Below, piece after piece: positions 23,875 through 33,037 of a DNA stretch of 64,000 bases. Every line of letters starts with the position of its first letter. Position 1 is the first letter of the stretch. This DNA is from Acidobacteriota bacterium. Its GTDB lineage: Bacteria > Acidobacteriota > Thermoanaerobaculia > Multivoradales > J023. A model generated the notes under the pieces. The model did no database searches. It was given only the letters and a program-made list of their open reading frames with translations, and was not told where the DNA came from. The position numbers and the translations under genes are program-made. Location: assembly GCA_029263395.1 (NCBI GenBank), contig JAJCXO010000025.1:1-64000 (forward strand), given 5' to 3'.

Positions 23875-26780
23875 AGGAATGGCTCGGAGAGCTGACCGAC
23901 CTCGAAGACGATCGAGGAGCGGAGGACTTCCTTCGCCAACATCCCGAGCTCCACACCCGTGAGAGCCTCGAACAGCTCAGCCAGGAGGTCCTCAAAGCCC
24001 TGCGACAGGATCGCGACCTGGCAGAGCGGTTGGCACGGGCCAGTCACAAGCTAGCCGAAGCCATGAACGATGACTACGGCCGTGGCCTGAGCGCCAAGTC
24101 CTTCGGTAACATCCGCTATCTCGCCGGTCACTACGAGGCGGCTCTCAAGTACTACCACACTGCCGTGGAGCTGTTTCGAGCCCGCGGGTTGGCAATCGAC
24201 GCCGCCGTCACCCTCTCGAGCTCGATCCATGCGCAGATCCTGCTGGGGCGATACGACGACGCATTCGCCGCTGTCTCAGAGGCTCGAGCAGTTTTCGAAC
24301 AGCACGACGAACGGTTGCTGCTAGCACGGTTGGACAGCAACGAGGCACAGATCTTCATGCGCCAAGATCGACTCGCCGAAACCGTAAAACGGTACGAGCG
24401 TGTGTTGATCGAATTCCGCCAACACGGTGAGCCTCAGGACATCGCTGCGGCGCTCTACAACATCGCGGTCTGCCGTATCGGGCTCAGTGACTTTCCACAA
24501 GCACTGGCAGCCTATGAGGAACTCTCCGACCACTGCGCACGCCACCAGATGAGGCCGGTTGCCGCCCAGGCCGACTACAACGTCGCCTACCTCTACTTCC
24601 TGCGCGGCGAATACATGCGGGCCCTCGAGCTCTACCGGCGGACTCGCGATCAGTGTGACGAGCTCGGCGACCCTTACCATCGTTCGCTGTGTGATCTCGA
24701 TCAGGCTGAGATCCATCTCGAGCTCAACCTGACTGAGGATGGTGCCCGTTTAGCCAATCTCGCCTTCGCCTGCTTCGAGGAGCTCGGCAACGGCTACGAG
24801 GCCGCCAAAGCGGTCGCCTTCCAGGCGATCGCCGCTAGCCAACAGCACACGGCACAGGAGGCCCTCAAACTCTTCGACCAAGCCCATGAACGTTTTCAGC
24901 GTGAGGGCAACGGGTTATGGCTCGCGATGATCGACCTGTACCGGGCGCTGATCCTGGAGGAAGAAGGTCGCTTGGACGAAGCCCGACAGCTGGCGGAACG
25001 AGCGATGAGCCTCTTCGTCAATTACCACCAGGTTGGCAAAGTTGCGCTCTGCGAGTTGTTATTGGCTCGTATCGAGCTGGCTGCGGGCGATGCGAGCGCC
25101 GCTCGCGAGCGCTGCCTCACGGCGCTCCAAAGACTGGAGGAAATCGACGTTCCTGCCTCCACCTACCAAGCGTATTTTTTGCTTGGGCAGGCCGAGGAAG
25201 CCTTGGACGAACCGCAGGCGGCAATTCGCACGTATCGCCGTGCACACGAGAGACTCGAGAATCTACGCAGCCATTTGCGCGGCGAAGAGCTCAAGATTGC
25301 CTTCTTGAAGGACAAACACGAGATTTACGAGAGCTTGGTCTGGATGACCCTGGCGAACCAGCCAAACATAGAGGATCAACGCGCCGCGCTGCTCTACATA
25401 GAACAAGCAAAGTCCCGCAGTCTTGCTGATCTAGTGGCCTTCCGAGCAGATGCACTGCCCGGATCAGGCGACCGGACGCTAACCACCAAGCTACGCCAGC
25501 AGCGGGACGACCTCAACTGGACCTACCGCCAGATCGACCTGCACGAAATAAAACTGGCACAATTCACCAGCTCCAGCCTCAAAGGAGACGATTCGCAGCG
25601 CCGTCAGAACGATACGGCTCGACAAACCGAGGCTCCCAAGATCGACGAACTACGCCGTCGCTGCCGCGAGCAAGAGCGTCGACTACTCCAGACCCAGGCT
25701 GAGCTGCGCTCGACGGACGCCGAGCTCAGCTCGTTACAAGCCGCCGGCTGCCTCGACCTCGAGGTACTCCAGGCTGCGGTTCCCGAGGGAGCACTGCTGC
25801 TGGAATACTACGAGGCTCGCGGTACCCTCTTCGTAGGCTTGCTGGGACGAGACCAACTTGCTGTTCGACGTCTCGGCGATGCCAGCAAGGTGCGCAAACT
25901 GCAGCATTTCCTTCAGTTTCAGCTCTCCAAGTTCCAGCTCACGCCGGACTACCTCGAAGCCTTTGGAGCAGCCATCTATCGCACAGCTCTGGCCCACCTC
26001 GAGAATCTCTACACCGAGCTCATAGCTCCGATCCGCGATCACCTCGAGACAGACCGTCTGATCATCGTTCCTCATGGCGGGCTCCACTACCTACCCTTCC
26101 ACGCGCTCTGGGACGGTGAAGAGTTCCTGCTCGATCGCTTCGTCATCTCTTATGCACCGAGCGCAAGCGTCTTCGCGATGTGCTGTGCCAAACCGGCAGC
26201 CGAAGGGGCAAAGGCATTGGTACTAGGAGTCCCTGACGAGCTCACACCCCACATCACCGGCGAGGTCGAGGCCGTGGCAGCGTCACTCCCCAATGCCGAA
26301 CTGTTGATAGGTGAGGCAGCCACCGCCGAGCGCCTGCGTGCCCTGGGCCCCAAGTGCCGCCAAATCCACATCGCTACCCATGGTTTCTCGCGCTTCGACA
26401 ATCCGATGTTCTCTGCAATCCAGCTTGGAACGTCGAGGCTGACACTCTTCGATCTTTATGACCTGGAGCTAGAAGCTGAATTGGTTGTGCTTTCGGGTTG
26501 CGCCACCGGTGTCAACGTGGTCGAGAGCGGCGACGAGCTGATCGGCTTGACCCGTGGGCTGTTATTCGCCGGTGCCCGCTCGGCCTTGGTGACGTTGTGG
26601 GACGTCAACGATGCCTCGACCGCCCACTTCATGACCGCTCTCTATCGCCACCTCGAAGCCACTGAAGACCGCGCCGAAGCCGTTAGGCAGGCCATGCTGG
26701 AGCTGCGCCAAACCCACCCCCATCCATACTACTGGGCGCCTTTTGTTCTGATCGGTAAACCCTCTGCACGAAGAGCCTGA
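23853..26780 (+). CDS. TPR-CHAT protease-like protein
   Basis: The 975-aa protein starts at a TTG (23853) with GAGGAG 5 nt upstream, inside the 3' end of the solute-binding protein gene (22-nt overlap), so translation is coupled. Residues 50-500 are TPR repeats (for example GHYEAALKYYHTAVELF). A charged helical or coiled-coil stretch spans about 540-650. The CHAT domain occupies about 690-970. Both catalytic residues of this caspase-like clan are present: His843 in HIATHG and Cys883 in LSGCATG. The end HPYYWAPFVLIG is typical. CHAT proteases are usually triggered by a partner and cleave a specific substrate. No predicted target is obvious, but the upstream lipoprotein and the small gene downstream are candidates. 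Confidence 0.92.
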   Translation: MAATGQLEEWLGELTDLEDDRGAEDFLRQHPELHTRESLEQLSQEVLKALRQDRDLAERLARASHKLAEAMNDDYGRGLSAKSFGNIRYLAGHYEAALKYYHTAVELFRARGLAIDAAVTLSSSIHAQILLGRYDDAFAAVSEARAVFEQHDERLLLARLDSNEAQIFMRQDRLAETVKRYERVLIEFRQHGEPQDIAAALYNIAVCRIGLSDFPQALAAYEELSDHCARHQMRPVAAQADYNVAYLYFLRGEYMRALELYRRTRDQCDELGDPYHRSLCDLDQAEIHLELNLTEDGARLANLAFACFEELGNGYEAAKAVAFQAIAASQQHTAQEALKLFDQAHERFQREGNGLWLAMIDLYRALILEEEGRLDEARQLAERAMSLFVNYHQVGKVALCELLLARIELAAGDASAARERCLTALQRLEEIDVPASTYQAYFLLGQAEEALDEPQAAIRTYRRAHERLENLRSHLRGEELKIAFLKDKHEIYESLVWMTLANQPNIEDQRAALLYIEQAKSRSLADLVAFRADALPGSGDRTLTTKLRQQRDDLNWTYRQIDLHEIKLAQFTSSSLKGDDSQRRQNDTARQTEAPKIDELRRRCREQERRLLQTQAELRSTDAELSSLQAAGCLDLEVLQAAVPEGALLLEYYEARGTLFVGLLGRDQLAVRRLGDASKVRKLQHFLQFQLSKFQLTPDYLEAFGAAIYRTALAHLENLYTELIAPIRDHLETDRLIIVPHGGLHYLPFHALWDGEEFLLDRFVISYAPSASVFAMCCAKPAAEGAKALVLGVPDELTPHITGEVEAVAASLPNAELLIGEAATAERLRALGPKCRQIHIATHGFSRFDNPMFSAIQLGTSRLTLFDLYDLELEAELVVLSGCATGVNVVESGDELIGLTRGLLFAGARSALVTLWDVNDASTAHFMTALYRHLEATEDRAEAVRQAMLELRQTHPHPYYWAPFVLIGKPSARRA

Positions 26781-27018
26781 AGAGGCTGCTAGTTAACGAC
26801 CGAGAGCCGGCACCGTCAGGTTGGCGTTATCTCGTTCGTTATGTTCGCATCTTCTAATAACCCTATCGGGAGGAGGCAAAGAGACTTCGAGCAACTATTT
26901 CGAAGGCCCAAGGCCAGCGCGTTCGGCTCCCGATCACGAGAAGCTCGTCAGGGACTGACTTACCTCTTTTTTAGCTGGGTATTCTTTGTTTCGCCAGCAC
27001 AACTCCATAGGATCGATC

Positions 27019-27489
27019 ATGGCACCCACTGACAGCCCCAACCCATTTCAGGATCGCACCCGCTTACCGGCTAAGCTGGTTTTTGACACTGCCGGTCGGA
27101 CTTTAGCCACCGGCACTCGCCGACGTGAGAGCTCGAGCCGGCATGTGCTTTATGAAGTTGAAGATTTCTGCCTCGACTTGCGGCTCGAGACGTCACCACA
27201 GTCGGCTGCGATGATCGTTGTCGGCCAACTCGCGGACCGTCAAGACCCTCTGGCGCCCCTCGCCGGCCTATCAGTCTTCGTGATGGCGGAAGACACACTC
27301 GTCGCCCGCACCACCAGTAACCGCCAAGGCGAGTTCCAGCTCAGCATTGACTCGGCCAGCGAAGCCGAGCAGGGCGAAAGGCCATCGTCCACGCTCGACA
27401 ATCGGGGCCTGAAGACTTTCCAGGATTTGATGAGCCTCTGCCTTCCGTTCGGCGACGAAGAGTTCGTAGAAGTCCCGCTCTACCCGTAG
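27019..27489 (+). CDS. Small CHAT-associated protein with carboxypeptidase-regulatory-like region
   Basis: The 156-aa product starts at the ATG at 27019, with AGGA 7-8 nt upstream. Residues 10-30 read RLPAKLVFDTAG, followed by YEVEDFCLDLRLE and VVGQLADRQ. The segment LAGLSVFVMAEDTLVARTTS, then NRQGEFQLS, resembles one beta-sandwich repeat of the carboxypeptidase-regulatory type. The end returns to FGDEEFVEVPLYP. Similar small proteins accompany TPR-CHAT and ECF sigma genes in Acidobacteriota as far as I recall. No signal peptide is seen. It lies 238 nt after the CHAT gene on the same strand. Its function is unknown. Confidence 0.7.
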   Translation: MAPTDSPNPFQDRTRLPAKLVFDTAGRTLATGTRRRESSSRHVLYEVEDFCLDLRLETSPQSAAMIVVGQLADRQDPLAPLAGLSVFVMAEDTLVARTTSNRQGEFQLSIDSASEAEQGERPSSTLDNRGLKTFQDLMSLCLPFGDEEFVEVPLYP

Positions 27490-27953
27490 GTCTCTCGTCT
27501 CATCGTGGAGCTGGCCAGCTCGAGCTATCGAGCGCGGCAGGCGCAGCCTCGATCTCCGTTTGGTTGCCAGCGTTCCATCGGTTGAAAAAACCGCCACCAG
27601 CACTCAGGCTCGCGGCTAGGCCGACCTGTCGCTTGAGCTCGGGCTCGATCAAACCGGACGCGTTCACCGCGTAAACCGCTTTTGTTTCAAGCTGGACCCG
27701 GTAACCTTCTCGCTGCTGACGGCATAGAAACAACAGCAGCTATCGAATCCATAGCCCACGAGCTCAACGAAGATCGATAAGAGAGTCCGTACGGAACCAT
27801 CCGATAGGCTAGGATAAGAGCCCCATGACAACTCAATCGCGACGCCTGCGGCCGACCCCTGGGGCGCTACACGACCCTACCTTCGCCGAGCCTGCACTGG
27901 TCGTCTTTTCGAATCGTATCCCCGGACTGCTCTGTCCGCGTATGAGGTAACCC
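27490..27953. other. Gene-poor stretch before sdhC, possibly holding a decayed gene
   Basis: In the plus frame starting at 27488, a protein-like reading runs to a TAG near 27620 and then continues (DLSLELGLDQTGRVHRVNR and on to a stop at about 27721). This suggests a short gene disrupted by one stop. A minus-strand frame at 27500-27733 also reads plausibly, so the coding strand is unclear. A 41-codon ORF (27825-27950) ends four bases before sdhC but has no good ribosome site. The sdhCAB promoter should lie between 27730 and 27950. Confidence 0.3.
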
Positions 27954-28634
27954 ATGAAGTGGATATTCGAGCTCTACCGCTCGCCGATCGCCAAAAAGGC
28001 CGTCATGGCGCTGACAGGCGTCATCCTGTTCGGCTTCGTGCTGAGCCATATGGCGGGTAACTTGAAGGTTTTTCAAGGACCCGAGAAGATCAACGCCTAT
28101 GCTGAGGGCCTGCGCGAGCTCGGCAAGCCAATCCTAGGCCACGGCGAGCTGCTGTGGATTCTACGGGTCGGCCTGCTGGCGGCGGTGGGCCTACACATGT
28201 TGTCGGCCTGGCAACTCACCAAGCTCAATCGCAAGGCGCGCCCCATCAGTTATGCGAAACGGACACCGCAGGCCGCAACTTATGCATCACGCACGATGCG
28301 CTACGGCGGCGTGATCATTCTGTTTTTTATCGTCTACCACTTGCTGCACCTGACGGTGGGTAATGTCCATGTGGATTTCAAACATGGTGACGTCTACCAC
28401 AACCTGGTAACGGCGTTTCAGAACCCGCTGATCGCTGGCTTCTACATCCTGGCTGTAACGTCGCTGGGTTTTCATCTCTACCATGGACTGTGGAGCCTGT
28501 TCCAGTCCCTGGGCTGGAGTGGCCCACGATTCAACGCCTTTCGACGCCAGTTCGCCATCGCTTTCGCCGCCATCGTCACCGTCGGCTTCGTGTCTGTCCC
28601 CTTGGCCATTCTTTCCGGTTTCATCGGCCACTAG
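27954..28634 (+). CDS. sdhC: Succinate dehydrogenase cytochrome b subunit (b558 type)
   Basis: The 226-aa protein has five hydrophobic helices and begins MKWIFELYRSPIAKK. Candidate haem-ligand histidines lie in helices: SHMAGN near 31, GLHMLS near 81, VYHLLHLTVGN near 128 and GFHLYHG near 173. One large cytochrome subunit that binds two haems, with no separate SdhD, is characteristic of the Bacillus/Wolinella-type complexes. These link the flavoprotein to the menaquinone or quinone pool in the membrane. AGG lies 5-8 nt upstream of the ATG. It is the first gene of a tight sdhCAB operon. Confidence 0.95.
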   Translation: MKWIFELYRSPIAKKAVMALTGVILFGFVLSHMAGNLKVFQGPEKINAYAEGLRELGKPILGHGELLWILRVGLLAAVGLHMLSAWQLTKLNRKARPISYAKRTPQAATYASRTMRYGGVIILFFIVYHLLHLTVGNVHVDFKHGDVYHNLVTAFQNPLIAGFYILAVTSLGFHLYHGLWSLFQSLGWSGPRFNAFRRQFAIAFAAIVTVGFVSVPLAILSGFIGH

Positions 28635-28655
28635 AACTACGGGTAGGAAATCGTC

Positions 28656-30566
28656 ATGCCGCTCAATGCAAAAATACCCAGCGGTCCGATCGAACAGAAA
28701 TGGGATCGGCACCGCTTCGACCTCAAGCTGGTCAACCCGGCCAACAAACGTAAGTTCGACATCATCATGGTCGGCACCGGGCTAGCTGGCGGCTCGGCGG
28801 CGGCAACTCTCGCCGAGCTGGGCTACAACGTCAAAGCCTTCTGCTTCCAGGACAGTCCACGGCGCGCTCACTCGATCGCCGCCCAAGGCGGCATCAACGC
28901 CGCCAAGAATTACCAGAACGACGGCGACAGCATTTACCGCCTGTTCTACGACACGGTCAAAGGCGGCGATTACCGGTCGCGAGAAGCCAATGTCCATCGG
29001 CTGGCGCAGGTCAGTGTCAACATCATCGATCAATGTGCTGCTCAAGGCGTGCCTTTCGCTCGCGAATATGGCGGCACCCTCGACAATCGCTCGTTCGGCG
29101 GCGCTCAGGTATCCCGCACCTTCTACGCTCGCGGCCAGACTGGCCAGCAGTTGTTGCTCGGTGCTTATCAAGCTCTGGAGCGCCAGATCGGTGCCGGTAA
29201 AGTGACGATGTATCCACGCACCGAGATGCTGGATGTTGTCCTGATCGACGGCCGGGCTCGCGGTATCGTCACCCGGGATCTGATCACTGGCGAAGTCTCC
29301 TCCCACGCCGCCGATGCGGTGGTCCTTGCCACCGGTGGCTATTCGAACGTGTTTTTCTTGTCGACTAACGCCAAAAACTGCAATGTCACCGCAATCTGGC
29401 GCGCCCATCGTCGCGGCGCTCACTTTGCCAATCCGTGCTTCACTCAGATCCACCCGACCTGCATCCCGGTATCGGGGGACTATCAGTCTAAGCTGACCTT
29501 GATGTCTGAGTCGCTGCGTAACGACGGTCGGATCTGGGTACCCAAAACAAAGGGTGACGAGCGCCCCGCCAACCAGATCCCAGAGGCCGAGCGCGACTAT
29601 TACCTGGAACGCAAATATCCGAGCTTCGGTAATCTGGTGCCACGCGATGTGGCTTCCCGAAACGCCAAAGAGGTGTGCGACGAAGGCCAGGGGGTTGGCC
29701 CGAGCGGCCTTGGGGTTTACCTCGACTTCGCGGAGGCCATCGGCCGGCTCGGCAAGGAAGCGATCTCGGAACGTTACGGCAACCTGTTCGAGATGTACGA
29801 GAAAATTACCGGCGAGGACCCCTACGAGGTGCCGATGCGGATCTACCCCGCCCTGCACTACACCATGGGCGGACTGTGGGTCGACTACAACCTGATGACT
29901 TCGGTCGAGGGTCTGTATGCCATCGGCGAAGCCAACTTCTCGGATCACGGCGCCAATCGGCTTGGTGCCAGCGCCCTCATGCAAGGCTTGGCGGACGGCT
30001 ATTTTGTGCTGCCCTACACCATCGGTGACTACCTCTCGAAGCATATGGATGAAAAAGTCACCACCGACCATCCGGCGTTTGCTGCCACCGAGGCCGAAGT
30101 CCGCGATCGGACCGAGAAGTTATTGGCGATCGACGGCAGTCGGACGGTGGACTCGTTCCATCGTGAACTCGGTAAACTGATGTGGGACCACTGCGGCATG
30201 AACCGTAACGACGCCGGTCTGCGGTTAGCGTTGGAGAAGATCTCAGCACTCGAAGAAGAGTTCTGGCGCGACGTCAAGGTTGTCGGCTCTAGCGATACCG
30301 TCAATCAATCGCTCGAAAAAGCCGGCCGGGTTGCTGATTTCTTCGAGCTCGCCAAACTGATGTGTTACGACGCCTTGGAGCGCACCGAGTCCTGCGGTGG
30401 CCACTTCCGGGAAGAGAGCCAAACCCCGGAAGGTGAAGCCCTACGCAACGACGAGGACTTCAGTTACGTCTCAGCTTGGGGTTACAACCCTGACGGGGCA
30501 CCACAACTGACCAAAGAAGATCTCGAATTCGAATATGTGAAGCTGACTCAGAGGAGTTACAAATAA
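28656..30566 (+). CDS. sdhA: Succinate dehydrogenase/fumarate reductase flavoprotein subunit
   Basis: The 636-aa enzyme subunit oxidises succinate to fumarate or the reverse. The FAD motif [16 protein letters not shown] (about 39-54) and [15 protein letters not shown] (His72, the covalent FAD site) are present. The active-site segments QIHPTCIP and the C-terminal HxGANRLG (HGANRLGAS) follow. The 20-nt gap to sdhC and 1-nt overlap (TAATG) with sdhB show co-transcription. The length and the [11 protein letters not shown] segment match the non-classical SdhABC group. Confidence 0.97.
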   Translation: MPLNAKIPSGPIEQKWDRHRFDLKLVNPANKRKFDIIMVGTGLAGGSAAATLAELGYNVKAFCFQDSPRRAHSIAAQGGINAAKNYQNDGDSIYRLFYDTVKGGDYRSREANVHRLAQVSVNIIDQCAAQGVPFAREYGGTLDNRSFGGAQVSRTFYARGQTGQQLLLGAYQALERQIGAGKVTMYPRTEMLDVVLIDGRARGIVTRDLITGEVSSHAADAVVLATGGYSNVFFLSTNAKNCNVTAIWRAHRRGAHFANPCFTQIHPTCIPVSGDYQSKLTLMSESLRNDGRIWVPKTKGDERPANQIPEAERDYYLERKYPSFGNLVPRDVASRNAKEVCDEGQGVGPSGLGVYLDFAEAIGRLGKEAISERYGNLFEMYEKITGEDPYEVPMRIYPALHYTMGGLWVDYNLMTSVEGLYAIGEANFSDHGANRLGASALMQGLADGYFVLPYTIGDYLSKHMDEKVTTDHPAFAATEAEVRDRTEKLLAIDGSRTVDSFHRELGKLMWDHCGMNRNDAGLRLALEKISALEEEFWRDVKVVGSSDTVNQSLEKAGRVADFFELAKLMCYDALERTESCGGHFREESQTPEGEALRNDEDFSYVSAWGYNPDGAPQLTKEDLEFEYVKLTQRSYK

Positions 30567-31318
30567 TGAAACTCACGCTCAACGTCTGGCGCCAAGCCGG
30601 CCCCGACGCCGAGGGTCGTATGCAGCGTTATGAGGCTCCCGACGTCAGTCCAGAGATGTCGTTTCTCGAAATGCTCGACGTGGTCAACCAGCGCCTAGAG
30701 GAGAACGGCGAAGAGCCGATCGTCTTCGACCACGATTGCCGTGAGGGTATCTGCGGCGCCTGTAGCCTGATGATCGATGGCGTCGCCCACGGACCGCAGG
30801 CTGCCACCACCGCTTGCCAGCTCCACATGCGCCACTTCAAAGACGGCGACGAAATTACTATCGAGCCGTGGCGGGCAGCGGCCTTCCCTGTGCTCAAGGA
30901 CTTGATGGTCGATCGCAGTGCGTTCGACCGGATCATCCAATCGGGCGGTTACATCTCGATCAACACCGGCAGCGCCCCCGACGCCAACGAAGTGTTGGTG
31001 CCCAAGGTTGATGCCGACCAGGCTTTCGAAGCTGCGGCTTGTATCGGCTGTGGCGCCTGTGTCGCACAATGTCCAAACGGCGCTGCCCAGCTCTTCACCT
31101 CGGCCAAGGTTTCCCACCTCGGCCTGGTACCGCAAGGCCAGCCGGAGCGTGACCAGCGGGTCGTATCGATGGTGGCACAGATGGAAGCGGAAGCCTTTGG
31201 CTCGTGCACCAACCACCGCGAGTGCGAGGCCGTCTGTCCGAAGGAAATTTCGATCGACTTCATTGCCCGCATGAATCGTGACTACCTGAAGGCACGGATC
31301 ATGTCGCGGGCGAAGTAG
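30566..31318 (+). CDS. sdhB: Succinate dehydrogenase/fumarate reductase iron-sulfur subunit
   Basis: The 250-aa subunit carries electrons from FAD to the cytochrome. The [2Fe-2S] ligands are visible in [13 protein letters not shown] (about 58-70). The [4Fe-4S] cluster motif is [13 protein letters not shown] (about 158-170), and the third cluster uses [19 protein letters not shown] precedes the ATG, whose first base is the last base of the sdhA stop codon. The extra cysteines and length fit B-type complexes with SdhC alone. Confidence 0.97.
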   Translation: MKLTLNVWRQAGPDAEGRMQRYEAPDVSPEMSFLEMLDVVNQRLEENGEEPIVFDHDCREGICGACSLMIDGVAHGPQAATTACQLHMRHFKDGDEITIEPWRAAAFPVLKDLMVDRSAFDRIIQSGGYISINTGSAPDANEVLVPKVDADQAFEAAACIGCGACVAQCPNGAAQLFTSAKVSHLGLVPQGQPERDQRVVSMVAQMEAEAFGSCTNHRECEAVCPKEISIDFIARMNRDYLKARIMSRAK

Positions 31319-31363
31319 CTGGCAACCTACCCTGGAGAGAGAACCTCCGGAAGAGATTTTCTG

Positions 31364-31392
31364 TTGACAGAGAAAGTGCAACCCACTAAGAT
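31364..31392 (+). promoter_or_regulatory. Strong sigma-70-type promoter
   Basis: TTGACA at 31364-31369 is followed after exactly 17 nt by TAAGAT at 31387-31392. The -35 is perfect and the -10 differs at two positions. Transcription would start near 31399, about 125 nt before the ATG of the Cys-tail protein gene. It is the clearest housekeeping-type promoter in the window. Confidence 0.65.
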
Positions 31393-31523
31393 TCTCTTAA
31401 TTAGGCCGAAGGAACTCATTATATCTGTTCTCTATTTGACGCCCAGGCACTGAATACTACGTAGCCTTGGACGTAGCGAAGATCAGATGTCGAGTTCCAA
31501 TGTTTTACACTGGAGGAAGTATT

Positions 31524-32153
31524 ATGCGTACAGGAATCGTAACTAAGACCATCGTTTACAATATTCTCATGGTCCTGATGGCCTCGAGCCTCTTCGCGAA
31601 GGTCCACTCGATTCCCTCTTCGACTCGACTCGTCCAAGGAAAAGTCACATTGGCCAACGGCGAACTTGTTAAGTTCGCTGTCTTGGAAGGGGCGATGCTG
31701 ACCGTGATGGATACGGAATCGGGTTACTACTACGGCTTTACGCCATCGATCACAGACGAAGCAGATCTAGCTGTCAACGTTACATCGTTCAATATCGAGA
31801 AACGCGGTCGAGACTTACACATACTTCGGCAAGCTGGTTCCATCGAGACCTTTTCTGGATTAAAGGCAGCTCTTCCGCAAGATTCCAACGCTACGATCGA
31901 GATTACCGGCATCATAGAAAGCGGTTTGTCTCAAAGCGAATTCGAGGCGCTTCGAAACAGTTTGGCCGTTCCGGCGAAGATAGGGAGTGAAACCAATCTT
32001 TCCGATCAGCGAGACGGAGACGAATGCTGTGTCACCTGCGGCTCAACAACGGCCTGCGCTTGCGCTGTCGAGATGAGTTGTGGCAGCTGTTGTGCGGGTA
32101 CTTGTTGTAGTAGCGGCGGTGGTGGCCCCAGCATAGAGCACAAACCGCAATAG
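31524..32153 (+). CDS. Exported protein with a 10-cysteine C-terminal tail, unknown function
   Basis: The ATG at 31524 has GGAGGA 6 nt upstream, which decides the start against the longer frame from 31467. The 209-aa product opens with a hydrophobic signal-like segment (IVYNILMVLMASSLFA) cut probably near residue 20-25. The middle 140 residues are mixed alpha/beta with no motif I recognise. The last 45 residues contain CCVTC, then CAC, CGSCC and CC groups: ten cysteines in about 30 residues, then a GGGG linker. This could be a metal-binding tail, a disulfide knob or a modified-peptide core. No maturation enzyme is adjacent. Local GC is lower than in the neighbours. Confidence 0.75.
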   Translation: MRTGIVTKTIVYNILMVLMASSLFAKVHSIPSSTRLVQGKVTLANGELVKFAVLEGAMLTVMDTESGYYYGFTPSITDEADLAVNVTSFNIEKRGRDLHILRQAGSIETFSGLKAALPQDSNATIEITGIIESGLSQSEFEALRNSLAVPAKIGSETNLSDQRDGDECCVTCGSTTACACAVEMSCGSCCAGTCCSSGGGGPSIEHKPQ

Positions 32154-32234
32154 ACGTTACCCCCTCAGTGAGAGAGTTCTGCGGAGTGACCTGTGTTCTT
32201 TTAGTCCTATTTAGGGGTTCAGCAGCATCACAGG

Positions 32235-32993
32235 ATGCTGAAGCACCAACCTTTAAGGTCTAGAGTGGCTAACGAGAATAAACACAGCCAGACGTGTGGG
32301 TGCGACTGCACCCACGTACCGCGCAAAGATGGCTGGGATAAGCTGCAGATTTTAGGCGTGTCATTGATGGCACCCATTCTTCTGGCTCTCGTTGGCTCTT
32401 GCTTTAATGACTCCATCAAGCAGCGCGATATTGAAGTTCGATTCGTCGAAATGGCAATTGGCGTACTCAAGCAGGACCCCGCTAAGCACCCTAATACAAA
32501 AGAGATACGAGAATGGGCCTTTGATGTTCTCGTTCAGCACTCTCCAGTAGACTTCTCCGAGTCTGCCCGCCAAGAATTGAAGAATGAACCACTCCTCAGC
32601 AGCCGAGAAGAAGTTGTTGACCTCAGTGTGGATTCTTTCAAAATCGCGTGTAGCGGTGAGAGTCTGGTCTGCGACCGTCAATTCAAGCTAGAGTTTGAAA
32701 CAACTTCGCTCTTCAAAGTACAAATCCATGTCTCGGACGATATGTGCTCTTCCATCAAGGTCCATATCTCCCTTGACGCAAAGGCTGTATATACAACCGG
32801 ATATCTTGGCTGGAAGACACCGTCTGAAGGATTTGACTCCTTGCCATTGAGTACTGGTTTTATTGACTTGGGGCCGTTGAATAGAGGCCGCCATACTCTT
32901 GAGCTAATGGCCGAGGGGCAGCCAGGTGGCTGCACGCCGAATGGATTCCTCGATCAATGGAGTAGCAGAGTTCAAGTCAAGACCTCGAAGTGA
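32235..32993 (+). CDS. Membrane-anchored protein of unknown function
   Basis: The 252-aa protein has one hydrophobic helix at about residues 37-55 (LQILGVSLMAPILLALVG), preceded by a Cys/His-bearing N-terminus (CGCDCTHVP). After the helix, a segment KQRDIEVRFVEMAIGVL, then IREWAFDVLVQHSP, resembles a recurrent membrane-proximal helical domain in bacterial hypothetical proteins. The C-terminal half looks beta-rich and would be on the far side of the membrane. No strong Shine-Dalgarno is visible at 32235 (only acagg). The base composition is lower in GC than the adjacent operons, which may reflect transfer. Confidence 0.65.
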   Translation: MLKHQPLRSRVANENKHSQTCGCDCTHVPRKDGWDKLQILGVSLMAPILLALVGSCFNDSIKQRDIEVRFVEMAIGVLKQDPAKHPNTKEIREWAFDVLVQHSPVDFSESARQELKNEPLLSSREEVVDLSVDSFKIACSGESLVCDRQFKLEFETTSLFKVQIHVSDDMCSSIKVHISLDAKAVYTTGYLGWKTPSEGFDSLPLSTGFIDLGPLNRGRHTLELMAEGQPGGCTPNGFLDQWSSRVQVKTSK

Positions 32994-33017
32994 TCGAGAA
33001 GGAACTCGATCGCTTTT
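32992..33017 (+). terminator. Hairpin with short T-run between convergent genes
   Basis: Arms gatcgag (32992-32998) and ctcgatc (33005-33011) form a perfect 7-bp stem with a 6-nt loop, followed by gctttt. The left arm overlaps the TGA stop (32991-32993) of the upstream gene. It can serve the plus-strand gene and, less well, the opposing one. Confidence 0.6.
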
Positions 33018-33037
33018 GATAGATAGAGCCTTGAAGG

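Noticed and set aside
23853-26780. The TPR-CHAT protein as a CRISPR type III-E (Craspase) partner.
   Set aside because: No gRAMP gene or CRISPR array lies in the window, and the neighbour is a solute-binding protein.
27825-27950. A 41-codon ORF ending just before sdhC.
   Set aside because: No proper ribosome site or protein-like composition; a leader peptide cannot be supported.
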